From Bacillus sp. ISL-18 (lineage in GTDB: Bacteria > Bacillota > Bacilli > Bacillales > Cytobacillaceae), in contig NZ_JAGGQG010000024.1 of the NCBI RefSeq assembly GCF_018613415.1, forward strand, positions 1 through 64,000: 64,000 nt of DNA, read 5' to 3'. The translations under genes and the position numbers were made by a program. This document shows, piece by piece, positions 26,024-34,542 of this stretch (positions are counted from its first letter, which is position 1; every line of letters starts with the position of its first letter). The notes under the pieces are model-generated. The model did no database searches and was not told the origin of the DNA. It saw only the letters and a list, made by a program, of their open reading frames with translations.

Positions 26024-27433
26024 CTAAAATCCTTTGTTCTCTGCCAGCAGTTTATACCATCGGCCGGATTTTTTTATGGTTCTTTTTAGACCATTCTTCA
26101 AATCTACTTCTACCAACCCGTAGCGGTTCTTATAGGCGTTTGTCCATGACCAGTTATCCATGAAGGTCCAGATATGATATCCAAGACAATTGGCTCCTTC
26201 CTGAATTCCTTTATGTACCCACTTTAAATGTTCTTTCACAAACTCAATCCGATAGTCATCCTCAATGAATCCTTCTTCGTTACGAAACTTCTCTTCTCCC
26301 TCAACCCCCATGCCATTCTCGGAGATGAAGAAGGGGATGTTTCCATAATGGTCACGAAGATCGATCATAATGTCATAGATGACTTCCTCGCATATCTCCC
26401 AGCCACGATGCGGATTGATTCTCCGCCCTGGCATGATATAAGGATCAAAAAGATGTTCCGGCATAAACGGAGTATTCTCCGGCTCCGGCTGCTCCTTCGC
26501 TTTTACACGGCGCGGCTGGTAGTAGTTCACACCTAAAAGATCAATCGGATTCTCTCTGATCACGTCCAAATCGCTGGCCTCCACCGTTGGAAGCAGCTCT
26601 CTTTCTTTTAAGAGATCAACCAAATCACGCGGATACTCCCCTTTTGTGACTGGATCAAGAAAACTGCGGTTAAAGAACAGATCCGAAATATGGGCTGCGG
26701 CTACATCTTCCGAATCATCCTTGCTTCTTGGATAGGTAGGCGTTAGGTTCAGGATGATGCCGATGTTCCCTGCTATCTTCTCTTTCTTAAAGGCCTCTAC
26801 CGCCCTTGCATGGGCCACAATCGTATGGTGCGCAACAACAGCTGCCCGTTTGAAATCTGTTACATTCGGATAATGCCAATTATATAAATAGCCTGCCTCG
26901 ACTGGAACAATCGGTTCGTTAAAAGTAAACCAGTATTTCACGCGGCCTCCAAATAAACGGAAGCAAGTTCTTGCATAATTCACATAGGCATCGACGACTT
27001 CCCGGCTTTCCCAGCCGCCTATTTCCTGCATACACATCGGCATATCAAAATGATATAAATTCACAAACGGCTCTATTTTCTGGGCCAGCAGCTCATCGAA
27101 GACTTGATTGTAAAAGGCAACGGCCTTCTCGTTTACTTCCCCAGTTCCATCCGGAATTAACCGGGACCATTGAATTGAGGTTCGAAAGGAGTTATGCCCC
27201 GTTTCTTTCATTAACTGAATGTCTTCTTTAAAGCGATGATAGAAATCAGATGTCTGCTCCGGGCCGACCTGATGATGAAAACAATCAGGCTCTACGCTGT
27301 ACCAATAATCCCAGATACTTTGCTTTCTTCCATCCATCATTGCGGCCCCTTCCGTTTGCGGACCGGATGCGGCACTTCCCCACCAAAATTTTTCAGGAAA
27401 ACGATAGTTTAGTTGATTAATATTTTTTTCCAT
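26024..27433 (-). CDS. GH1 beta-glycosidase (possibly 6-phospho-beta-glycosidase)
   Basis: GH1 enzymes are retaining beta-glycosidases. The 469-residue protein carries the N-terminal FPEKFWWGSAASGPQTEG, the acid/base YWFTFNEP (Glu near residue 175) and nucleophile FFISENGMG (Glu near residue 372). The C-terminal loop reads NWSWTNAYKNRYGLVEVD. In LacG-type 6-phospho-glycosidases phosphate is held by Ser, Lys and Tyr in this loop; Ser and Tyr are present here while the Lys lies one residue early. The loop resembles GmuD-like phospho-beta-mannosidases as I remember them. Cytoplasmic. It sits between yesN and two ROK kinases in one operon; cleavage of the Man-beta-1,4-GlcNAc core is the most sensible role, phosphorylated or not. 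Confidence 0.88.
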   Translation of the reverse strand: MEKNINQLNYRFPEKFWWGSAASGPQTEGAAMMDGRKQSIWDYWYSVEPDCFHHQVGPEQTSDFYHRFKEDIQLMKETGHNSFRTSIQWSRLIPDGTGEVNEKAVAFYNQVFDELLAQKIEPFVNLYHFDMPMCMQEIGGWESREVVDAYVNYARTCFRLFGGRVKYWFTFNEPIVPVEAGYLYNWHYPNVTDFKRAAVVAHHTIVAHARAVEAFKKEKIAGNIGIILNLTPTYPRSKDDSEDVAAAHISDLFFNRSFLDPVTKGEYPRDLVDLLKERELLPTVEASDLDVIRENPIDLLGVNYYQPRRVKAKEQPEPENTPFMPEHLFDPYIMPGRRINPHRGWEICEEVIYDIMIDLRDHYGNIPFFISENGMGVEGEEKFRNEEGFIEDDYRIEFVKEHLKWVHKGIQEGANCLGYHIWTFMDNWSWTNAYKNRYGLVEVDLKNGLKRTIKKSGRWYKLLAENKGF

Positions 27434-27472
27434 CTAGATCACCGCTTCTCTCTATTAAATGGTCATGCACGA

Positions 27473-28978
27473 TTAAATTTTCCTCCACTCACTCGGTGTC
27501 GTGCCAATGATTTTCTTGAATTGCTTATAAAAGTAAGTAGTATCTGAATACCCGACCTTTTTTCCTATATCCCCTGCTCGATAATGGGTGGTTTTCAGTA
27601 ATTCCTTTGCTTTCTCCAATCGGTAGCGATTAAGATATTCTGAAAAGACAACCCCTACTTCCTTTTGAAACAACTGCCCCAGATAAATGGCATTGACATG
27701 GAACTGCTGCCCTAGTGTTTTTAAGGACAGCCCCTGGTCATAGTGTGCATGGATGTACTGGAGCACATTCTGTACAATGGGGCTTCGCAAATGAACATGA
27801 TTATGAATGGTCAAGATTAACTCGTAGCAATATTCAGTCAAGATGGTCCTCATCTGCCCGATATCCGAGCAATAAACAATCCGTTCAACGACAGCGGTAT
27901 AAAGCGAAAGGTCATCCGGCTGCAGGGAATAATGAATATAAGAAATTAAATCAAATGTATATTTTTTTGCCACATGAGGGGAGATGATGGTTGATTTTTC
28001 TGTTAATCCCTTAAAGAATAAATCAATCAATTTTAATGATTCTTCCTCCTCATTCATGAGCTGCTTTACAATATTCTCCTTGAACTCCTGCTGACGTTTC
28101 AGATCTTCCTGGCGGTCGACTGCTAGTTTATCGGTCAGGAGCACATTCGGTTCTGAGTATAGCTGAAGAGAGCTATTTTCCCTAGCTACCATAAAACTTT
28201 CTTCAAATTCATCCATCGTACAGACGGGCTTTCCCATCGACAAATAGAATAAGCCTGTCCTTCTTTGTTCATTGCGGAGGTCCTCCACAAGGCTTTGATG
28301 CTGCTTTTCCAGTTCCTCTTCACTCGCACCGCCGAAAAAAATCACAATTTCTTGATGAGGACTATAGAAACATAATGCCGAGTATTGCTCTTCAATATGG
28401 TGCCTGACACCATTTACAACCTCTGGATTGTGGTAATGTTCAATAGTTAGGATTGAAACCGCGTACATTGTCTGGTTAAATTCGATTTGGTATAAGGCCA
28501 ATCTTTCGAGGCAGTTATGCCTGTCTATTTCGCCATTTAGATAACTCCATAACGTATTGTCCAGCAGGGTGGCTGTTTCTTGTGCCTTACTGCCTGCTGC
28601 TTCAGCTTTTAATTTCCGTCCGAGGACTTGAAGCGTTGTCAATAATTCCTCTTCATCCACAGGCTTTACCAAATAATTTTCAATTCCTAATAACAACCCT
28701 CGTTTGATAAAATCAAACTCTTGATATCCTGTTAAAACCATACTTTTGGTCTCAGGCCGGATGCTATTTACCTCTTGTATCAGGTCTAAGCCGGACATTT
28801 CCCCCATCAATATATCCGTGATGAGGATATCGATGGGATATTTCTTAATATAGGAGAGCGCCTCCTCCCCGCTTTCTGCTGTATGGACGATTTCAAACCC
28901 GTAATCTTCCCAATCCAAGATGGCCGCCAGTCCTTTTGTGATGATGGGTTCATCATCAGCAAGTAACACCTTAAACAT
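27473..28978 (-). CDS. YesN-type response regulator (REC + AraC HTH)
   Basis: A 501-residue regulator with an N-terminal receiver domain (LLADDEP, phospho-acceptor Asp55 in ILITDILMG, later LVKPVDEEEL), a long middle region and a C-terminal AraC-type double HTH (about 400-501: LSLKTLGQQFHVNAIYLGQ, then DIGKKVGYSDTTYFYKQFKK). It overlaps the histidine-kinase gene by 8 nt, so the two are co-translated, and it is followed 39 nt later by GH1. By analogy with B. subtilis YesN and similar regulators it should activate nearby glycan genes, most likely the ABC importer and secreted GH85 genes. Confidence 0.93.
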   Translation of the reverse strand: MFKVLLADDEPIITKGLAAILDWEDYGFEIVHTAESGEEALSYIKKYPIDILITDILMGEMSGLDLIQEVNSIRPETKSMVLTGYQEFDFIKRGLLLGIENYLVKPVDEEELLTTLQVLGRKLKAEAAGSKAQETATLLDNTLWSYLNGEIDRHNCLERLALYQIEFNQTMYAVSILTIEHYHNPEVVNGVRHHIEEQYSALCFYSPHQEIVIFFGGASEEELEKQHQSLVEDLRNEQRRTGLFYLSMGKPVCTMDEFEESFMVARENSSLQLYSEPNVLLTDKLAVDRQEDLKRQQEFKENIVKQLMNEEEESLKLIDLFFKGLTEKSTIISPHVAKKYTFDLISYIHYSLQPDDLSLYTAVVERIVYCSDIGQMRTILTEYCYELILTIHNHVHLRSPIVQNVLQYIHAHYDQGLSLKTLGQQFHVNAIYLGQLFQKEVGVVFSEYLNRYRLEKAKELLKTTHYRAGDIGKKVGYSDTTYFYKQFKKIIGTTPSEWRKI

Positions 28979-30767
28979 GGTAAAGGCCCTGCACTGGAAT
29001 GGACAATGTGACCCTTGTTCCTGTGTCTTTGCTGCTTTTTACCGAGAGCCCAAACTGGTCCCCATACTTGTGTTTCAAACGTTGATGGATATTTCTTAAC
29101 CCGATTGATTTCATTTCATCGCCCTCTTCACCATTAATATGTTGAACAACTTTGGCCAGTTCATCTTCAGACATACCTTTACCGTTATCTTCTATACAAA
29201 TTTCGATTTTTTCACCAAGATTGGCCCCATAAATGTTTAATTCATTATCGGACCGATCCTTTTTAAAACCATGAATAAAGTAATTCTCAATAATCGGCTG
29301 AAGGATCAATTTTTGAACAGGGGTTTGTTCTACCTCGTCTGGAATATCGAAGTGGACTTCGAGCTTATCCGGATGCTTAAACTGCATTAAGGTTAAATAT
29401 TGTTTGACATATTCCACTTCGGTATAGAATGGGACGGTATCCTTTGATTCCAGCGAGTAGCGAAACAATTTGGATAAATGAAAAATCATTTTACTGGACG
29501 TTTTGGAGCCCTCCAAGACCGCTACCATTCTGATTGCTTCAAGCGTATTGAATAAAAAATGAGGATTGATTTGAGCTTGTAGCGCTTTTAATTCCGCCTG
29601 CTGCTGCTTCATATTGAGCATGTAAAATTGTTCTATATAATTATTCAATTCATTAAGCATGGAATTCATATTAGAGGCAATGCTCGATAATTCATCTTCA
29701 TGTTTGGACTCGGGAATCCGTGCATCCAGGTTCCCCTTTTCCACTTGACGAATCGTCGCAACAATCTTATTAATCCGTTTCGAATAATTTTGCATAAACG
29801 AATAAGACAGTAAAATGGCCGCCATAATAAGTAAAATGATTACGACCCACATAGTTCCCCTGACAATGGATAACTTTTGCCACCCTTGGTCGGTAATAAC
29901 ACTGACAAACGTATAATCACCCTTGTTAGCGATGGTATTGACATAATACTTTTCAAATTTATACTTTATCTTCGTTTCATTTGTTTCTTGTTTTAATTGA
30001 TGGACAAGCGCGAGAGGGACTCCCTCATTATGTGAATAAACAATTTGGCCGTCTTGATCGATTAAAAAGAAAGAAGCCGGTGCACCTTCATCCCTTTTGA
30101 CCATCTTATCTAAATGTTCAGTAGAGTAATAGATGGAGATTTCCCCAAGTTTCTCAAGGGTGACTGGGTTATTAATGACCACCTTTTTTGTAATGGTATC
30201 TTTTAATTCCCGCCCTTGTGGCAGTCCAGCCTCATTTAAGTGAGAGTATCCCCCCGGCAGGGTATCATGTGTATACGGCTTCGGTTCAACGATACTCTTA
30301 TTCCAGCGAAGATAATTATTGATAAGTAAATATTCGATTCCTACACGATCCAATGAACGTAAGCTAATGGCGTTAATATCACTGTCTTGGCTAAAAAAGC
30401 CATTAAAATAGGTATCAAGATTGCTAGGAAAATACGTGCGGTCCTCCGAAAATCGATCAAGGCGGTATTCTAGATATTTCCCATAGCCATTATGGAGGGC
30501 AAAGGAGATATCATCGATCAGATCCCCTTGAACGTAAATATCCCTGATCGCTTTATTGATATCTGAATCTTTGGCAGAAAAATAATCCTCTACCCGTTCG
30601 ATCGTCCTAGTATTCACATTGACTTCCTTCTGAATGATGATATCGGAATAATAGTTTGTAATAGTCACAATTAAGACGATTACCGTTACAATAATCGTAA
30701 TGGAGGAAGTTAAAAAAAGTTTATTAAATATTTTTTGATGAAAACGGCTGTTTTGTTTTAATTTCAT
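28971..30767 (-). CDS. YesM-type sensor histidine kinase
   Basis: A 598-residue membrane kinase. There is an N-terminal membrane helix (about 17-40), a Cache-like extracellular domain of some 270 residues, a second helix (about 300-325), a HAMP linker (KRINKIVATIRQVEKGNLD), the His_kinase domain LQAQINPHFLFNTLEAIR (phospho-His near residue 400) and a HATPase domain with IEDNGKGM and GLRNIHQRL. This layout is the YesM/LytS-like carbohydrate-sensing family. The ATG at 30767 begins a probable five-gene operon ending at 24182. The extracellular domain presumably senses an oligosaccharide, possibly through the lipoprotein encoded next door. Confidence 0.93.
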   Translation of the reverse strand: MKLKQNSRFHQKIFNKLFLTSSITIIVTVIVLIVTITNYYSDIIIQKEVNVNTRTIERVEDYFSAKDSDINKAIRDIYVQGDLIDDISFALHNGYGKYLEYRLDRFSEDRTYFPSNLDTYFNGFFSQDSDINAISLRSLDRVGIEYLLINNYLRWNKSIVEPKPYTHDTLPGGYSHLNEAGLPQGRELKDTITKKVVINNPVTLEKLGEISIYYSTEHLDKMVKRDEGAPASFFLIDQDGQIVYSHNEGVPLALVHQLKQETNETKIKYKFEKYYVNTIANKGDYTFVSVITDQGWQKLSIVRGTMWVVIILLIMAAILLSYSFMQNYSKRINKIVATIRQVEKGNLDARIPESKHEDELSSIASNMNSMLNELNNYIEQFYMLNMKQQQAELKALQAQINPHFLFNTLEAIRMVAVLEGSKTSSKMIFHLSKLFRYSLESKDTVPFYTEVEYVKQYLTLMQFKHPDKLEVHFDIPDEVEQTPVQKLILQPIIENYFIHGFKKDRSDNELNIYGANLGEKIEICIEDNGKGMSEDELAKVVQHINGEEGDEMKSIGLRNIHQRLKHKYGDQFGLSVKSSKDTGTRVTLSIPVQGLYHV

Positions 30768-30883
30768 TTTTCCAATCCCTCGGGTTGTCCATATTTTTCA
30801 GTTCAAGTGTAACACAATAGAGAGGATCGAAGACTAGCTAACTTTCTTTGCCGTTCCAGGTAAATTCATCCTATCCTCGAAAT

Positions 30884-30920
30884 AAAATCAAGCCGGAATA
30901 CTCCACCCAGCTTGATTTTT
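30884..30920. terminator. Terminator after the ABC lipoprotein gene
   Basis: AAAATCAAGC (30884-30893) and GCTTGATTTT (30910-30919) form a 10-bp perfect stem, with an A-run/T-run on either side. It ends the importer operon (minus strand) just after its stop at 30927. Confidence 0.85.
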
Positions 30921-30926
30921 TTTTAC

Positions 30927-32384
30927 TTATTTTTGTGAGCTTTTCCACTCGTCGTATTGCTTTTGAATTTCTTTTAACACCTTGTCAAGTCCAGCCTCTT
31001 TCAGCTTTTTATTGAATTTTGGCAGGTATGTTTCCGGATCAACCGAACCTGTGGCCAATGCCGGGTAAAACTCTTTCGAGATGTTGGTAATGGAAGCAAG
31101 CTCTGAGCGAACTGGATCACTGTTAAATTTGAAACCAAGTGATGGTGCCTTTACAGCAGAAGCGTTAAATTCCTTGAACTTTTCCCATTTATCTTTTGGA
31201 TCGTCCTTGTACAAATCCAAGATAAAGTGGTTGCCTAAAGAGTAAGATGGCATATTATATCCGTCGATACGTGCAGGCAGGTCTTCAATCGTGCCATCTG
31301 CATTCTTCTTGTAATGTACTCCTTCAATTCCTTTATCAACAAGGTTGCGGAGATATGGATCTGTATTGAGCAGCGTTAAAAATTCCATAGCTTTTTCCGG
31401 ATTCTTAGATGTTGCGGAAATCGCTTGAATCGAACCAGAAACAGAATCATTAACAATCGTTGGTTGTTCAGCAGGAACAGATACTACTTCATACTTGGCA
31501 GAACGGGACCATAGTAAATCAGCATATGGCTGGGAACCGCCCATGCGGACAAACCAGTTTTGTACATCCATTGGCCAGCTGTCTTTACTTGTTGCGGCAT
31601 CTTCTTTAAGATAGCCAGCTTTATAGTACTCGCGCATGGTTTTAAATTGTTTCATAGCAGCATCCGTGTCAAATGGATTGATCACTTTGTTAGTATCACC
31701 TTCAAACGGGAAGGCAAAAGGCATTTCATTATTGAAGACATAGTCAAAGCGTAAAGGTGCTTTAAAGGTTGCCATTGGTGTAACACCAGATTCATTTTCT
31801 TTAATCGTCTTCAGCATTGGCTCAAGGTCTTGTAACGTTTTTACCTTCGAAAGATCAAATTGATATTTATCAACAAGGCGTTTGTTAAATGTATATACAT
31901 CTTGTCTGGCCACCTCTTTGTTAGTAGGGACGCCGTAAAGTTTACCGTCAACTTTATTTCCTTCTAATAAGTCAGGGTTGATTACGTCTTTTAGTGCTTT
32001 ACCTTCCTTATTTAACAGATCATCAATGGCGAGGAATGCACCTTTTTGGGCATTTTGAACGTAAGAGGTGCCATTTGTAAAGATAATATCAAAGGATTCC
32101 CCTGAATTAATCATGACTTGTGACTTTTGATCCCAATCGCCCCAGTCAATTTGCGTCATTTTCACTGTGGCATTGATTTTTTTCTTTGTATATTTGTTCA
32201 CCTCTGCAAAAACCTTATCAGTATCTTTTTGCGGGGTTCCAATGGTGTACCATTTAATTTCATATGGGGCGCCATTTTTACCGCCTTTTTCTGATGTGGC
32301 ACTGTCTTTGCTGCTGCAGGCAGATAATAGGGTTCCAGCTGCCAGGACGGATGCGAGAATAATGCCAAGTTTCTTTTTCTTCAT
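30927..32384 (-). CDS. Extracellular sugar-binding lipoprotein of an ABC importer
   Basis: A 485-residue solute-binding protein. The start MKKKKLGIILASV is a lipoprotein signal with lipobox LLSACSS (Cys23 lipidated), followed by a Ser/Lys/Gly linker and a mixed alpha/beta binding domain that begins YEIKWYTIGTPQKDTDKVF. The C-terminal part resembles the DUF3502/LipO-type oligosaccharide-binding family that pairs with LplB/YtcP permeases. It is the last gene of the importer operon, 23 nt after YtcP-type permease. In S. pneumoniae an importer of this class (NgtS-NgtP1-NgtP2) takes up N-glycans, a role that fits the GH85 genes here. Confidence 0.9.
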   Translation of the reverse strand: MKKKKLGIILASVLAAGTLLSACSSKDSATSEKGGKNGAPYEIKWYTIGTPQKDTDKVFAEVNKYTKKKINATVKMTQIDWGDWDQKSQVMINSGESFDIIFTNGTSYVQNAQKGAFLAIDDLLNKEGKALKDVINPDLLEGNKVDGKLYGVPTNKEVARQDVYTFNKRLVDKYQFDLSKVKTLQDLEPMLKTIKENESGVTPMATFKAPLRFDYVFNNEMPFAFPFEGDTNKVINPFDTDAAMKQFKTMREYYKAGYLKEDAATSKDSWPMDVQNWFVRMGGSQPYADLLWSRSAKYEVVSVPAEQPTIVNDSVSGSIQAISATSKNPEKAMEFLTLLNTDPYLRNLVDKGIEGVHYKKNADGTIEDLPARIDGYNMPSYSLGNHFILDLYKDDPKDKWEKFKEFNASAVKAPSLGFKFNSDPVRSELASITNISKEFYPALATGSVDPETYLPKFNKKLKEAGLDKVLKEIQKQYDEWKSSQK

Positions 32385-32407
32385 TCCTTTTCTCCTCTTT
32401 CTGTTAG

Positions 32408-33388
32408 TTATTCTTTAACGCCGCCAATGGTCAGTCCGCTAATAAAGTACTTTTGAAAGAACGGGTACGACACTGCAATTGGTAAGGTGGCGATCACAAC
32501 CATAGCCATTTTGGCTGATTCTTGCGGGATGGTATCAAATAAACTTGTCTGCATGATAGCTACATCCATATTTTTTCTCATAAACTCAAGATTTGCCTCT
32601 ATTTTCATCAGTAAAGCTTGAAGCGGTACCAGATTAGGGTCATCAATATAAAGCAAAGCGGTAAACCAGTCATTCCAATAACCCAGTGTACTAAACAGTG
32701 CAATCGTAGCAATTCCCGGTAAGGAAAGCGGGAAGATGATTTGGAAAAAGATTCGCCATTCACTTGCTCCATCTATTCTGGCCGATTCTAAAATTGATTC
32801 AGAAACAGACTTTAAGAAGAAAGTTCTCATGATGATAATATAAAACGCATTCATTGCAAGTGGAAGGATCAACGCCCAAATCGAATTTTTTAAATGTAAA
32901 AATTGAGTGACGACGATGTAAGTCGGTACCAACCCGCCGCTGAACAGCATCGTAAAGAATGCCAGGAATGTGAAAAATTTTCGATACTTAAATTGCGGTC
33001 TTGAAATCGCGTAGGCATAAAAGGTTATCATGAACACACTGATAATGGTACCGAAAATGGTAATAAAAATCGTGACACCATAAGAGCGGAAAAAAGACTC
33101 CTTCATCCCCCATAGATACCGATAAGCATCCGTGCTCCATTCGTTTGGGATCAGTTGAAAACCATTCCTGACAATACTTTCCTCACTTGTAAACGAAATA
33201 ATAATCACATAGATAAAAGGAAAGACACATGTAACCGCGAGAATCCCTAGCAGCACAGCAATAATAGTATTTGCGGCCGGATGCATATGTTGAGGGTCTC
33301 GATACTTTTTCCTTGTTACCCCTCTTTTAATTTCTTCTACTGGTTTTGAAATAGCAAGCGATGAATGGGTTTGTTCTAGTTTTGGCAT
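32408..33388 (-). CDS. CUT1-family ABC permease, YtcP-like
   Basis: A 326-residue integral membrane protein with about six helices and a MalG-type inner-membrane component. The EAA-loop is visible as ESARIDGASEWRIFFQIIFPLSLPGIA, which contacts the ATPase. The C-terminus ends QKYFISGLTIGGVKE, a signature of YtcP/LplC-type permeases. The N-terminus has an unusual hydrophilic extension (about 40 residues) before the first helix, and the ATG at 33388 has a weak ribosome site, so a later start is possible. It lies between LplB-type permease and lipoprotein genes. No ATPase gene is present in the window. Confidence 0.9.
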   Translation of the reverse strand: MPKLEQTHSSLAISKPVEEIKRGVTRKKYRDPQHMHPAANTIIAVLLGILAVTCVFPFIYVIIISFTSEESIVRNGFQLIPNEWSTDAYRYLWGMKESFFRSYGVTIFITIFGTIISVFMITFYAYAISRPQFKYRKFFTFLAFFTMLFSGGLVPTYIVVTQFLHLKNSIWALILPLAMNAFYIIIMRTFFLKSVSESILESARIDGASEWRIFFQIIFPLSLPGIATIALFSTLGYWNDWFTALLYIDDPNLVPLQALLMKIEANLEFMRKNMDVAIMQTSLFDTIPQESAKMAMVVIATLPIAVSYPFFQKYFISGLTIGGVKE

Positions 33389-33436
33389 ATAAGCAGCCGC
33401 CGGGCGACTTTTCCTCCCTTCGTAAAGAAATGAACA

Positions 33437-34366
33437 TTAAAACAAGGCACTCTCCTCATCCACTTTTCGGACAATATAGTTCGTAATCATAACAAGGATA
33501 AATCCAACAGCCGACTGGTATAGACCCGCCGCCGTACTCATCCCAATATCCCCAAGATTCATAAGACCGCGGTATACGAATGTATCAATAACATTTGTTA
33601 CTCCATACAAAGCTCCCGAATCTCTTGGCACTTGATAAAACAATCCGAAATCCGAGTTGAAGATCCGGCCAATATTCATAATCGTTAAGATAATCATTAA
33701 AGGTTTAAGCATTGGCAAGGTAACATGTTTAATCTGCTTCCATTTGGAGGCGCCATCAATCATCGCTGCCTCATAATAGCTCCGATCAATCCCGACGATG
33801 GATGCTAAATAAACAATACTGCCGTAACCTATCCCTTTCCACATGCTCATAAATACAAGAATAAACGGCCAATACTTCGACTCGCTATACCACGAAACAG
33901 GGTCAACATGGAACCAGCCAAGAATATGATTTAACAAACCGTGTTCCGTACTTAAGAAAGTGAAAACAAAGTAACTGCCAATAACCCAAGAAATAAAATG
34001 TGGGAACAAGATAGAGGTTTGATAAACCTTTGACAACCTCTTATTGATTAACTCACTGAGCAGGATGGCTGTTGCCACCGCAGTTACTAACCCTAATACA
34101 ATAAAGACAACGTTATAGAGTATCGTATTTCGTGTAATAATCCAGGCGTCATTTGTACTAAATAGATATTTGAAGTTATCTAAGCCAACCCATTCACTAT
34201 TCATCACGCTGGCAAAAAAACCATCGGGATCAATCCGAAATTTTTTAAAGGCCAAAACCTGTCCAAACATCGGCAAATACGAGAATAGCAGCAGCCAAAT
34301 GGTGCCTGGTAAAACCATCAGCAGCCAAATTCGATTTTTATAAAGATCGTTCAGTATCCGTTTCAT
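33437..34366 (-). CDS. CUT1-family ABC permease, LplB-like
   Basis: A 309-residue membrane protein starting MKRILNDLYKNRIWLLMVLPG with six predicted helices and the EAA-loop YEAAMIDGASKWKQIKHVTLP. The length and the FGQVLAFKKFRI start of the periplasmic-facing loop are those of LplB-type permeases (partner of YtcP). The ATG at 34366 has GGGAGGAGG at 6-7 nt. It is first in the importer operon (lplB-ytcP-lipoprotein). A cre-like box overlaps the region just upstream. Substrate is inferred from context to be an N-glycan-derived oligosaccharide. Confidence 0.9.
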   Translation of the reverse strand: MKRILNDLYKNRIWLLMVLPGTIWLLLFSYLPMFGQVLAFKKFRIDPDGFFASVMNSEWVGLDNFKYLFSTNDAWIITRNTILYNVVFIVLGLVTAVATAILLSELINKRLSKVYQTSILFPHFISWVIGSYFVFTFLSTEHGLLNHILGWFHVDPVSWYSESKYWPFILVFMSMWKGIGYGSIVYLASIVGIDRSYYEAAMIDGASKWKQIKHVTLPMLKPLMIILTIMNIGRIFNSDFGLFYQVPRDSGALYGVTNVIDTFVYRGLMNLGDIGMSTAAGLYQSAVGFILVMITNYIVRKVDEESALF

Positions 34367-34388
34367 CTTTGTCCTCCTCCCGCTTTTA

Positions 34389-34402
34389 TGTAAGCACTTC
34401 CA
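34389..34402 (-). promoter_or_regulatory. cre-like box before the ABC importer operon
   Basis: Minus-strand TGGAAGTGCTTACA, flanked by A and T, matches the CcpA consensus WTGNAANCGNWNNCAW except for one base of the central CG. It lies 23 nt upstream of the lplB-like ATG. The same TGGAA...GCTTACA pattern occurs before GH85 copy 1 (23811). Confidence 0.45.
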
Positions 34403-34504
34403 TACCTTTATTCTATAGTGAAAAGTGGCCTATTTATAGTTGACTAATTTAGGATTAAGTGCAAAAATCTTAGAAGTTTTTACAACAATTAGGCGAAAAA
34501 AGAC

Positions 34505-34536
34505 AATAACCGACTGGAATGGTCCAGCCGGTTATT
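34505..34536. terminator. Terminator after the GH20-GH38 operon
   Basis: A 14-nt stem (34505-34518 with 34523-34536, one mismatch) and 4-nt loop lie just past the stop at 34543. A T-run follows on the minus strand and also on the plus strand. Confidence 0.85.
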
Positions 34537-34542
34537 TTTTTC

